NCBI GenBank assembly: GCA_005878325.1
Contig: VBMR01000122.1
Coordinates: 1 to 24,144 of the forward strand
DNA length: 24,144 nt
Direction: 5' to 3'
Origin: Methanobacteriota archaeon
GTDB taxonomy: Archaea > Thermoplasmatota > Thermoplasmata > RBG-16-68-12
Below, piece by piece: positions 13,828 to 21,460 of this stretch (its first letter is position 1; the number at the start of each line of letters is the position of its first letter). The position numbers and the translations under genes are program-made. The notes under the pieces were generated by a model that was not told the origin of the DNA, made no database searches, and worked only from the letters and a program-made list of their open reading frames with translations.

Positions 13828-14940
13828 TCACCTCTTCTGAGGGCGTTTGTGACGCTTCTCGATCGGCACGAAGTTAACCTTGAACCCGAAGTACCGCGGG
13901 CCAAACGCTTCGACCCCGCGGGAGGTGCGCCAGATGGCCGCCGCGGGAAGGCCGATGACCGCGATGTGCTGACCCTTCTTCAACCACGGGTTCAGGACTG
14001 GCTTCCGCGTGTCGACATCGAGGAGACACACGAGATCGGGCGCGGTGACGTCCACCTTCCCATTCCGCCAGGCCATGATGTTCTCGTTCTTGAACCACAC
14101 ACGATACCGAGCTCCGCGGTCGGGGCCCGTCCCCCGAAGGTGCATCTCACCGAACGTGAATCCATCCCGGTCCTCGTACTTGCAATTCGCCGCCGCGATT
14201 CCCTCGAAGAGCGAATAGCCCTCCGTTGCCTCGAGGACCGCGTCTGTGACGTCTCGCCCCTTGTCCCGAATGGCTCCCCCGACGCGTTCTGAGAACGTGA
14301 GCGAACGCTCCACGAGGCCTTTCCGGATTTCGCCGACCTTGCCTGGATGGTCCGCGACGCCGACATGGCCGCCGCTTGCGACCGCCATCGCTCGGACGAG
14401 GGCCTCGGCATGGAAATCGTCGGCGACCTCCCGGATGATCGCCGTATCCCCGTACTTGTTTGCGATCCCCATCGGGGCGATTGGGATGCCCGCGACGAAG
14501 TAGGTGGAGTGTTGCAGGTCCGGCACGGAACGACCGGCGCCATCGGCGTCCAGGGCGGGAAGCCCCAGCTGTGCCGCGACGGCGAGCGCGGCGGCGGTAT
14601 TCCCGCCTCCGAGTTCCGTCGCAACCGTGACCCCCATTTTCGCCCCGAGGTACTGCTCGAGGGTCTGCACTGCGAGGAGGCACTCCCGGTCTTCATGAGG
14701 CGCGACCTTGGACCGGAAAGGGGTCTTGCCCGTGGGCGCAAGGCTGCCGCAGTAGTAGGGCGTCGCGGCCCAGGTGTCAGGCGAAACTTCGTCCGGATCC
14801 GCGAGGCGAATCGGTCGACCCGCCTTGCGTTCCCGGGTCACGTTCTCCAGTCCTTTCTCCAAGGAACCGCCTCCTCCCGTACCGAGGAGCGCGGCTCCCA
14901 CCAGAATTCGCTCCAAGCTATCCGTATCCAAGGTTCTCAT
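13828..14940 (-). CDS. DUF917 family protein
   Basis: The 370-residue product matches DUF917 (now partly named S-methyl-thiohydantoin desulfurase-like). Near the N-terminus is the glycine-rich LVGAALLGTGGGGSLEKG (about 13-30). The middle has VTVATELGGGNTAAALAVAA and LPALDADGAGRSVPDLQHST, and the C-terminal domain includes LVCLLDVDTRKPVLNP. Characterised relatives act on thiohydantoins, and the family often sits beside hydantoinases and peptide-type ABC importers. The exact substrate here is unknown. ATG 14940 overlaps the OppF stop as ATGA, which fixes the start; the longer upstream frame is a shadow. It is followed 6 bp later by the NicX/M29-type gene, so the two enzymes are probably made together to process what the importer brings in. 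Confidence 0.82.
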   Translation of the reverse strand: MRTLDTDSLERILVGAALLGTGGGGSLEKGLENVTRERKAGRPIRLADPDEVSPDTWAATPYYCGSLAPTGKTPFRSKVAPHEDRECLLAVQTLEQYLGAKMGVTVATELGGGNTAAALAVAAQLGLPALDADGAGRSVPDLQHSTYFVAGIPIAPMGIANKYGDTAIIREVADDFHAEALVRAMAVASGGHVGVADHPGKVGEIRKGLVERSLTFSERVGGAIRDKGRDVTDAVLEATEGYSLFEGIAAANCKYEDRDGFTFGEMHLRGTGPDRGARYRVWFKNENIMAWRNGKVDVTAPDLVCLLDVDTRKPVLNPWLKKGQHIAVIGLPAAAIWRTSRGVEAFGPRYFGFKVNFVPIEKRHKRPQKR

Positions 14941-15941
14941 GCGACGACCTCCGCTCCAATCGACTCGACAAAGTGACAGGCCGCGTCGGTCCTTCCGACC
15001 GCTCGGAGGATTGGCTCCTCCTCCGCACAGCGCGCCTGGGCCCATGGACACCGCGTGCGGAATCGACATCCGCTCGGGGGCGAGAGGGCCGAGGGAATTT
15101 CGCCCCGCAACACGATCCGGCCACGGATTCGCTCCGGGTCCGGGACGGGGACGGCGGACCGAAGAGCCCGCGTATAGGGATGCGATGCGCGATCGATCAC
15201 GTCCACGGCATCCCCAATCTCGACGAGTTTTCCCAGATACATGACGCCCACTCGATCCGCGAGGTAGCTGACGAGCGACAAATCATGGGTGATGAACAGA
15301 TACGTGAGTCCGAGGTCGCGCTGGAGCTCCTTCAGGAGGTTCACAATTTGCGCTTGGACGGAGACGTCGAGGGAGGAGGTGGGCTCGTCCAGAACGAGGA
15401 ACCGCGGCTCGACCGCGAGCGCACGAGCAATCGCGAGGCGTTGGCATTGGCCGCCGCTGAGCTCGTGAGGATACTTGTCCTTCACCTCCCGGTGAAGACC
15501 GACCCGTTCGAGCAGTTCGGCTACTCGGGAGTCCGCTTCCTTTGATGTGAGGCCGCCATGGACCCGCAAAGGCTCCACAAGGACACTTCCCGCCCGCATC
15601 CTCGGGTTCAACGATCCAATGGGATTCTGAAAGACTGCTTGAATCCGCAACCGGAATCGTCGAAGGTTTTGCCCCTTCAGGCCTGTGACGTCCTCGCCAT
15701 CAAACCAGATGTGTCCGGAGGTCGGACGAACCAGGCGCAGGATGCAGCGGCCTAAAGTGGTCTTGCCGGAACCGCTCTCCCCCACTAGGCCGAAGGTCTC
15801 CCCTTCACGAATGTCGAAACTCACGTCATCCATGGCATGGATGGCGGCGCGTCCGAGGAGACCTTCGCGGGCGGGGAAGTGTTTCGTGAGGTTCTCGACT
15901 CGGAGAAGGCTCAGCCGCTCACCTTCTCGTAGAGGAGGCAC
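14937..15941 (-). CDS. oppF: Oligopeptide/dipeptide ABC transporter ATPase, OppF type
   Basis: The protein (334 residues from GTG 15941) is a full-length OppF/DppF. It has Walker A GESGSGKT (about 52-59), Q-loop AVFQNPIGSLNPRM, signature LSGGQCQR, Walker B FLVLDEPTSSLD and switch histidine ITHDLSLV. The C-terminal oligopeptide-transporter extension has the cysteine set GCRFRTRCPWAQARC plus a later ACHF, which in related DppD/F proteins can hold a 4Fe-4S cluster. It hydrolyses ATP with OppD to drive import. The start is uncertain: GTG 15941 overlaps the end of oppD by 31 bp, while a CTG at the oppD stop is the other possibility. The stop overlaps the DUF917 start by 4 bp. Confidence 0.9.
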   Translation of the reverse strand: MPPLREGERLSLLRVENLTKHFPAREGLLGRAAIHAMDDVSFDIREGETFGLVGESGSGKTTLGRCILRLVRPTSGHIWFDGEDVTGLKGQNLRRFRLRIQAVFQNPIGSLNPRMRAGSVLVEPLRVHGGLTSKEADSRVAELLERVGLHREVKDKYPHELSGGQCQRLAIARALAVEPRFLVLDEPTSSLDVSVQAQIVNLLKELQRDLGLTYLFITHDLSLVSYLADRVGVMYLGKLVEIGDAVDVIDRASHPYTRALRSAVPVPDPERIRGRIVLRGEIPSALSPPSGCRFRTRCPWAQARCAEEEPILRAVGRTDAACHFVESIGAEVVA

Positions 15942-16885
15942 GATGCCCGATGCGCCGGCCGATGCTCGAGGAGCTCTGGGCGATGCTTTGGGCACGCCTC
16001 GAAGGCGAAGGCGCATCGAGGATGGAACCTGCATCCGCTCGGCGGATCCAGGAGACTGGGGACCATCCCCGGAATGGATGCGAGGGGATGACCGCGAGCG
16101 TCCGCGCGAGGCAGGGCTTTCAGGAGAGCCTGCGTATACGGATGCAGAGGCTCGCGGAAGAGGTCCTTGGTGTGAGCGACCTCCGCGACCGTGCCGGCAT
16201 ACATCACGCCGATCCGATCGCACATCTCCGCCACGATCCCGAGGTTGTGTGTGATGAGCAGGACGGAGAGCCGGAACTCCTGCCGCAACTCCCGGAGCAG
16301 TTCCAGGATCTGCGCTTGAATCGTCACGTCCACCGCGGTGGTCGGCTCATCGGCGATCAGGAGTTTCGGCCGGCAGGCAAGGGCCATCGAAATCATGACC
16401 CGTTGCTGCATCCCGCCGCTCAGTTCGTGCGGATACCGTCGCACGAGGCTCTCGGGATCGGCCAGGCCCACACGTCGAAACAACTCGATGGCACGCGCCT
16501 TGGCGGGTTCCCGCTCAATTCCCTCGTGTGCCCTCACGACCTGGGCGATCTGCTCTCCGACGGGGTAGACCGGGTTCAGGCTCGTCCCGGGGTCCTGGAA
16601 GACCATCGAGATTCGGATTCCTCGGATCCGATTCATCTCTTCCTCCGGCTTCGTGAGGAGCTCCTCGCCGAGGAATGTAATCGATCCCCCGCGGATTCGG
16701 GCGTTGTCCGGCAGGAGACGAAGGATGGTGAGGGCCGTGACCGTCTTTCCGCAACCCGTCTCTCCCACGAGTCCGAAGACCTCGCCTTCGGCGATCGAGA
16801 AGGACACCCGGTCGAGCACCTGCGCCACGCCGGCCTCCGTTTCGAAGTCGAGCGTCAGGTCTCGCACTTCCACCAGAGGCCTCAC
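15911..16885 (-). CDS. oppD: Oligopeptide/dipeptide ABC transporter ATPase, OppD type
   Basis: The 324-residue protein has Walker A GETGCGKT (about 40-47), Q-loop MVFQDPGTSLNPVYP, signature LSGGMQQR, Walker B LLIADEPTTAVD and ITHNLGIVAEMCDRIGVMYAG. The C-terminal tail has GCRFHPRCAFAFEACP and a further cysteine (ASC), the OppD-type CX5CX6C set. It forms the ATPase pair with OppF on the cytoplasmic face of the importer. The start is the GTG at 16885, which overlaps the OppC stop as GTGA and gives MRPLVEVRDLTLDFE, the normal N-terminus for this family; the longer open frame upstream (to 17092) is a shadow of oppC. Confidence 0.92.
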   Translation of the reverse strand: MRPLVEVRDLTLDFETEAGVAQVLDRVSFSIAEGEVFGLVGETGCGKTVTALTILRLLPDNARIRGGSITFLGEELLTKPEEEMNRIRGIRISMVFQDPGTSLNPVYPVGEQIAQVVRAHEGIEREPAKARAIELFRRVGLADPESLVRRYPHELSGGMQQRVMISMALACRPKLLIADEPTTAVDVTIQAQILELLRELRQEFRLSVLLITHNLGIVAEMCDRIGVMYAGTVAEVAHTKDLFREPLHPYTQALLKALPRADARGHPLASIPGMVPSLLDPPSGCRFHPRCAFAFEACPKHRPELLEHRPAHRASCLLYEKVSG

Positions 16886-17805
16886 AGGATCAGCCTCCGT
16901 CGACGCAGTTTCGGGTCCAGTGCGTCCCGCAGGGAGTCCCCGAGCAGGTTGAACGCGAGGACCACGAGGAACAACGCGAGTCCGGTGAAGGTGGAGTACC
17001 ACCAGAACGTGACGAAGGACCCGGTGAGGTAGGCGGTGTTGAACATGACGCCCCAATCGGGTGTCGGCGGCTGGGGCCCGAGCCCGATCCAACTCAGGGC
17101 GGCCCCGATCAAGATCGCGCTGCCGATGTCCATGGAGCCCTGAATCGACGCGGACGTGAGCGTGTTCGGCAGGACATGGCGGAAGATGATTCGCCTACGA
17201 GGAAGACCCAACACGGTCGCCGCCTCTACGAAGGCTTGTGAACGGACGTGCAGGACCTGTGAGTGAACGAGCCGGGTGTACCAGGGCCAGAAACTCACCG
17301 CCATGGCCAGGATGATAGCGTTCGTCCCGCGGCCGAGCGTCGCGGCAATCACGAAGGCGAGGAGAATCGGAGGGAAGGCGAGGAACATGTCGGTCACCCG
17401 CATCACGACCTCCTCCGGGATCCCGCGAAGGATTCCCGCGACGACTCCAAGTAATACGCCGAATGGGAAGGCGAGGGCGACCGTCAGCATGCCGACCTGG
17501 AGAGCCAGACCCGCGCCGAACATGATCCGGGAAAGGAGGTCTCGACCGAACTCGTCCGTCCCGAGGAGATGGGCACCGCTCGGCGGCTGTAGGGTCTCGG
17601 AGAGATTGGACAGTCCGCGACCCTGCGAGGGAAACGGCGCAATCCAGGGCGCGAGCACCGCTACGACGACAAACGCGAGAATGATGCCGAGTCCGATGAG
17701 GCCCAGTCGGTCCCGGCGTAAGATGCGATACACCCCTGCGAGAACGGACCGAAACGCGGACCAACCTTGCTCAATCGGGGTCAACCGGGCAGTGACGGTC
17801 GCCAT
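16882..17805 (-). CDS. oppC: Oligopeptide/dipeptide ABC transporter permease, OppC type
   Basis: The 307-residue permease has an N-terminal cytoplasmic stretch, a first membrane segment LGLIGLGIILAFVVVAVLAP, then the family hallmark HLLGTDEFGRDLLSRIMFGA (about 79-98). Further membrane segments and the EAA loop follow (AFVEAATVLGLPRRRIIFRHVLPN, about 193-216, in two halves), which docks on the ATPases. It ends in a final segment (TFTGLALFLVVLAFNLLGD) and DALDPKLRRRRLIL. It appears intact, unlike its partner OppB. ATG 17805 begins one base after the oppB stop, and its end overlaps oppD by 4 bp. Confidence 0.93.
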   Translation of the reverse strand: MATVTARLTPIEQGWSAFRSVLAGVYRILRRDRLGLIGLGIILAFVVVAVLAPWIAPFPSQGRGLSNLSETLQPPSGAHLLGTDEFGRDLLSRIMFGAGLALQVGMLTVALAFPFGVLLGVVAGILRGIPEEVVMRVTDMFLAFPPILLAFVIAATLGRGTNAIILAMAVSFWPWYTRLVHSQVLHVRSQAFVEAATVLGLPRRRIIFRHVLPNTLTSASIQGSMDIGSAILIGAALSWIGLGPQPPTPDWGVMFNTAYLTGSFVTFWWYSTFTGLALFLVVLAFNLLGDSLRDALDPKLRRRRLIL

Positions 17806-17806
17806 G

Positions 17807-18732
17807 TCACGTCTCCTTCCGTGTCAACACCACGCGCGGATCGAGGAACGACTGGACCAGGTCGACGACGAGGTTCACGATCACGTAGAAGAGGGCAATC
17901 ACAATCGCCGTACCGAGGATTGCCGGGTAGTCGAACGAAATCGCAACCGCGCCGGAAGCCCATATGCCCGTGCGGTGCGGACGTAATTCTCCGAAAGGGT
18001 CTCGACCATCATGGTTCGGACCATTCGGGCGACGAGTCCGATCGGGTACAAGGCGAGGGTGATCGCCGGAAGGACGAGATGCGTGAGCGCGTCGACCATC
18101 CGGACCACGTTCCCTTGGAGCAGCGAGTCGAGGACGAGGAACCCCGTAATCGTCCGCTGCGGGTACTGGATCGCGACGCCGTCGGTGAAACGGCCTTGGA
18201 GCGGCAAGATGTCGAATATCTGGACGAAGACGACTTGGAGCATCACAGCGAACCAGAACGTCGGGATCGATACGCCGCCGACCGCCAGCGCCCGGGTCAC
18301 GTGATCCGGCCATCGGCCTCGCTCCACCCCCGCGTAAACCCCCAAGGGAATGCCGATGAGCATCGCGAGGGAGAGAGAAGTGATGATCAGCTCAAGGGTT
18401 GCGGGGAGCGCCCCCGCCAAGTCGCCGACGACCGGGCTGTGGGTGCGGATGGAGACTCCCAAGTCCCCGTGGAGCAACGCATTCAGGTAATAGCCGAACT
18501 GGGCCAGCGGATGCTCGTCCAAGTGTAGTTGCGCCCGAGCGGCGACGAGGTCCTGGGGCCGGGCGTGAGGACCCGCCCATAGACCGGCGGGATCGGCGGG
18601 TATCACTCGAGAGAGAAAGAACACGATCACGACGACACCGAGGAGCACGAGGACGGCGAGAATCGAGCGGCGGGCCAGGAACCGCGCGTACGAGCCCGCT
18701 GCGGTCCCGGGACGTCGGGACCGCTCGCCCAT
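17807..18732 (-). pseudogene. oppB: OppB-type permease broken by an internal deletion with frameshift
   Basis: From ATG 18732 the frame encodes a normal OppB N-terminal part: FLARRSILAVLVLLGVVVIV, then PADPAGLWAG, HPLAQFGYYL, LHGDLGVSIRT and SLSLAMLIGIPLGVYAGVER, continuing to ENYVRTARAYGLPAR, the start of the EAA loop. It then runs off-frame and stops at 17899. The genuine C-terminus (SFDYPAILGTAIVIALFYVI and SFLDPRVVL) is readable in another frame ending at 17807. The stretch that normally joins them, about 50 residues with the rest of the EAA loop and a membrane segment, is absent. The junction lies near 17930-17960, so a deletion of very roughly 150 bp, not a multiple of three, is inferred. 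As read, the importer would lack a functional second permease. All other genes of the operon are intact, which makes an assembly error a serious alternative. Confidence 0.85.
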
Positions 18733-18757
18733 GCCCCTCCCCCGGAGCCGCGGGACC

Positions 18758-20419
18758 TCAGCGGCTGAGCTGGTAGAAGAAGACCACCAGTGGATACGCT
18801 GGATTATCCTTTAGGCCTTTGAGATCCGCCTTCATCACGTACAGGTTTTTCAGATCCACGACACCAACTGCGGGGCAGTCGTTGAAGAGCATTGTCTGTG
18901 CACGACGATATTCGCTCAGGGCCTGACTTGGGTTCGTCGCTTCGAGTTCGACCGCTGCGTCGATGGTGGAATCGAACGCCGTGTTGTTGTAGTATCCGAG
19001 GTTGAAGTACGCATAGCTCGCGGCGCCGAACATATTGGTGAGGAAGTCGTATGGCGTCACGTACGTCGGCCACCAGTACATGACGAAAACGTCCTGAGAC
19101 CCCGCGGCGAGCGGGGTCTGTGCAAGGGCCCACTGCTGTTCCCAGGGCATGCCTTCAACGTTCAGGGTGATTCCCATCACGGCCAGCTTTTCCTTGTAGA
19201 GGGTCCCGAACTGTTGCTCGAATAGATCACTTTGCGTGTACGTGAACTTCAGCGTGAGGGGCGTCGCCACACCGGACTGGTTCAACAGGTCCCACGCCCT
19301 CGTCAGGTTGAAGCTGTAGCTGGGCAAGGTCCCGTCATGGCCCCACATGCCGGTAGGAATCACGCCCACGGACTGTTGACCGAGGCCTTTCACCACAGAG
19401 TTCACGATGTCGTCATAGGGGATCGCGAAGGCGAGCGCCTGACGGAAGGTCAGGTTCGAGGTGGGCCCGCGGGCACTGTTGAAGAACGCGTACATGGCGC
19501 GGTAGGAGGGCCCGGTGAAGACGCTGACCCGCGGGTTCGATTGGATGGCGGGCAAGTCCTGGAGGGGGACGTCGATCGTCACGTCGACGTCGCCACTTAG
19601 GACCGCGGCCTCCCGCTGGGCGGGGTCTTGAATTGTCTTGATGATCGCGTGATCGAACTGGCCCGCCCGCCAGCCGCCCCAATAACCTGGGAACCGGTCA
19701 AGGACGGCGTAGCTCTTCTTCGTCGCGTCGTAGAGGGCTGCGTTGATCGTGTACGGGCCGGAACCGGAATCGTGGCCCTGCTCGAACCACCTAGCCTGCT
19801 CGGTGTAGTTCGCCCCCGGCGTGTTCGGAGAGAAGATGTACGCCGCGTATCCGGAGGACGCAATCCCATCCAGGGCAGCAGGATAGCTGAGCGTGAAGCG
19901 GATGGTGTATTCATCCAACACCTGGATGTCGGTGTCCGGATTGGAGATCGGGGCCCAGATGTACGCGGCACCCGCGCTCAAATTCATCGTCCGGCCAATC
20001 GAGTACTTGACCGCAGCGGAGTTGAAATGGGTACCATCGTGGAAGGTAACGCCCTGTCGGAGGGTGAAGGTCCAATTGAGCCCGTCGGCGGAATGGACCC
20101 AGCCCGTCGCCAGCAATGGCTTAGCGACGCCCGCCGCCGGATCCCACAGGGTCAATGTCTCATACACGTTCGGCAGGATGAGGATTGAATTCGAGAATTC
20201 GGTGCTCGGGTCCAGTGTGACCATCTCGGACGACGTGGCATAGACGATGGTCCTCTCTGCCGCGGCCCGTGGCCAGAACACGTACGCGGAGACGCCTACC
20301 AAGATCAGGATGACCGCTACAATGATGGCGAGTAACGCTCGGGAACGACGTTTCGGCGCGGGGGGCGGCGGCGCTGCGGCGGCCTCCACCCGTCCCTCGC
20401 CCCCATCGGGCGCAGACAC
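18758..20419 (-). CDS. oppA: Solute-binding protein of peptide-type ABC transporter (SBP_bac_5)
   Basis: The 553-residue protein starts at GTG 20419, 3 nt after the strong ribosome-binding run GGAGGAGGAG. Residues about 1-30 are cytoplasmic and Pro/Ala-rich ending in KRRSR. Residues about 31-53 (ALLAIIVAVILILVGVSAYV) form one membrane anchor; no lipobox cysteine is seen. The outside part is a family 5 binding protein: VYATSSEMVTLDPSTEFS, GWVHSADGLNWTFTLRQGVTFHDGT split by a conserved W, AVLSGDVDVTIDVP and GVVDLKNLYVMKADLKGL. It captures the ligand and delivers it to OppB/OppC. Being first in the operon, it is probably the most highly made component. The ligand cannot be told from sequence: peptides, nickel chelates and sugars are all bound by this family. 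Confidence 0.9.
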   Translation of the reverse strand: MSAPDGGEGRVEAAAAPPPPAPKRRSRALLAIIVAVILILVGVSAYVFWPRAAAERTIVYATSSEMVTLDPSTEFSNSILILPNVYETLTLWDPAAGVAKPLLATGWVHSADGLNWTFTLRQGVTFHDGTHFNSAAVKYSIGRTMNLSAGAAYIWAPISNPDTDIQVLDEYTIRFTLSYPAALDGIASSGYAAYIFSPNTPGANYTEQARWFEQGHDSGSGPYTINAALYDATKKSYAVLDRFPGYWGGWRAGQFDHAIIKTIQDPAQREAAVLSGDVDVTIDVPLQDLPAIQSNPRVSVFTGPSYRAMYAFFNSARGPTSNLTFRQALAFAIPYDDIVNSVVKGLGQQSVGVIPTGMWGHDGTLPSYSFNLTRAWDLLNQSGVATPLTLKFTYTQSDLFEQQFGTLYKEKLAVMGITLNVEGMPWEQQWALAQTPLAAGSQDVFVMYWWPTYVTPYDFLTNMFGAASYAYFNLGYYNNTAFDSTIDAAVELEATNPSQALSEYRRAQTMLFNDCPAVGVVDLKNLYVMKADLKGLKDNPAYPLVVFFYQLSR

Positions 20420-20422
20420 TTG

Positions 20423-20432
20423 CTCCTCCTCC
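20423..20432 (-). promoter_or_regulatory. Strong ribosome-binding site of oppA
   Basis: On the minus strand GGAGGAGGAG ends 3 nt before GTG 20419. It decides between this start and the open frame extending to 20593. Confidence 0.6.
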
Positions 20433-20480
20433 CTTTGCCTCCCAGTTTGGGGAGACAGTGTCAGGCCAACGCACGGCGAG

Positions 20481-20488
20481 ATTATGAA
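20481..20488 (-). promoter_or_regulatory. TATA-like box of the opp-DUF917 operon
   Basis: The minus strand reads TTCATAAT, about 65 bp before the oppA start, predicting a leader of around 38 nt. A small dyad (CTCCC at 20439-20443, GGGAG at 20450-20454) lies near the predicted start site and could be an operator. The rest of the 189-bp gap (20420-20608) shows no other feature. Confidence 0.35.
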
Positions 20489-20608
20489 GGTATGCGGGTA
20501 AGACAGAACAGCAGCTCTCAGAGAGTCGACGACCCTCCGGTTGGAGGCCTGCTCGGACTTGTACCGAGCCCGGCCGAATCCGAGCGGAGTCACCGGATGC
20601 CGCGCGAT

Positions 20609-21142
20609 TCAGGGCTTGGGCATTGCGGCAACTCGCACGACGACCTCTTCCAAGTCCTCCCGCTTCAGTCGCGACAACTCGCTGTCGGGCACGCCCAGCC
20701 GCGCTGGCTTGTCGAAGGTTCCCCCCTTCATGGATGGCCCAAACTGGTACCACGTGGGTCTGCCGGTGGCGGTCCTGCGGGTCACTTCCGCAGCCCCGTT
20801 GTCGATCAAGAAATGCATCAAAAGTTGACGACTCTCGTTGGTCATGTCCGGAAAACGACCGTACGCCAACTTCGAGAGTTCGATCGTGGAAACCACGCGT
20901 CCCGAGAGATCCCGCGCGAATTCGAACGCGTCGTATGGATCAAAGGGATGCGAACCCACCCGAATCGGGGGCTCGCTTGCCTCCGCGATGAACGTATCTA
21001 CCTCGTCAATCCTGTGACGCAGTTCCGAGAACCTCTTCACCTTCGGATCCCGGCCCAGCCGATCCATCTCGGCCTTCCATTCCTTCAACTGAGACACAAT
21101 GATGGCTTCGATGTCGTCGGATCCCTCGTCCTTCATTCCCAT
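20609..21142 (-). CDS. Unknown protein, possible winged-helix-like region
   Basis: The family of this 177-residue protein was not recognised. Residues about 8-55 are charged and helical (IEAIIVSQLKEWKAEMDRLG), with coiled-coil character. The central part (IELSKLAYGRFPDM, then TNESRQLLMHFLIDNGAAEV and TGRPTWYQFGPS) has the helix-helix-strand order of a winged-helix DNA-binding domain, which is only a suggestion. The C-terminus LSRLKREDLEEVVVRVAAMP is again helical. No membrane segment is present. ATG 21142 (or the ATG two codons later) lies about 30 bp from a strong TATA box, so the mRNA is probably leaderless. It diverges from the small RHH-like gene across an AT-rich region with direct repeats, and could regulate or be regulated there. 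Confidence 0.72.
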   Translation of the reverse strand: MGMKDEGSDDIEAIIVSQLKEWKAEMDRLGRDPKVKRFSELRHRIDEVDTFIAEASEPPIRVGSHPFDPYDAFEFARDLSGRVVSTIELSKLAYGRFPDMTNESRQLLMHFLIDNGAAEVTRRTATGRPTWYQFGPSMKGGTFDKPARLGVPDSELSRLKREDLEEVVVRVAAMPKP

Positions 21143-21169
21143 CCCTGGAATGAACTACATTACAATCTG

Positions 21170-21177
21170 TATATATA
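21170..21177 (-). promoter_or_regulatory. TATA box of the unknown gene ending at 20609
   Basis: TATATATA, the strongest TATA box in the window, is centred 31 bp upstream of ATG 21142. A start site within a few bases of the ATG is expected, giving a leaderless or nearly leaderless transcript. Confidence 0.6.
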
Positions 21178-21201
21178 GTGGTATTCGACCAATTGGTAAC
21201 T

Positions 21202-21234
21202 AGGTACCATTGTACAGTGTCCAAGGTACCATTG
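21202..21234. repeat. Two 11-bp direct repeats spaced 22 bp, candidate regulator site
   Basis: AGGTACCATTG occurs exactly at 21202-21212 and again at 21224-21234, a 22-bp period (two helical turns). A partial dyad TGGTA/TACCA (21194-21198, 21205-21209) overlaps the first copy. The repeats sit between the divergent TATA boxes at 21170-21177 and 21261-21266, in the middle of an AT-rich intergenic region, as expected for binding by a cooperative regulator such as a ribbon-helix-helix protein. Confidence 0.6.
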
Positions 21235-21260
21235 CATATGGTCTAAGTCCGTCAGGTTCA

Positions 21261-21266
21261 TTTATT
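21261..21266 (+). promoter_or_regulatory. TATA-like box of the small RHH-like gene
   Basis: tttatt is centred about 28 bp upstream of the GTG at 21291, supporting that start and a leaderless mRNA. Confidence 0.4.
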
Positions 21267-21290
21267 CGCGTACAATGCCGGGGCCGGCAG

Positions 21291-21431
21291 GTGGTTTTTA
21301 TTCAGCGGGTCGTCACCTCCTTCGGCGACAAGGAGTTCGCCGCAATCGTCGCATATTGCAACCGAAAGAAACTCAGCCTGTATGCTCTCGCGAAGAGGGC
21401 CATCCGGGAATACATCGAACGCAAACCGTGA
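21291..21431 (+). CDS. Small ribbon-helix-helix-like protein
   Basis: The 46-residue product (MVFIQRVVTSFGDKEFAAI, then VAYCNRKKLSLYALAKRAI and REYIERKP) has the strand-helix-helix pattern of CopG/Arc-type regulators: a short strand, a helix with DKEFAAIVAYCNRKK, a turn LSLY, and a second helix ALAKRAIREYIE. Such proteins bind DNA as dimers through the paired strands and often control their own operon or act as antitoxins. No toxin gene is adjacent. GTG 21291 is chosen from the TATA box 28 bp upstream; a longer frame from TTG 21210 runs through the direct repeats and is unlikely to be translated. The 22-bp-spaced repeats upstream are a natural binding site for it, which is inference. It converges with the Dyp peroxidase gene 29 bp later. 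Confidence 0.6.
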   Translation: MVFIQRVVTSFGDKEFAAIVAYCNRKKLSLYALAKRAIREYIERKP

Positions 21432-21460
21432 GGGTCTCACACTGCCGCTCATCGAGAGGT

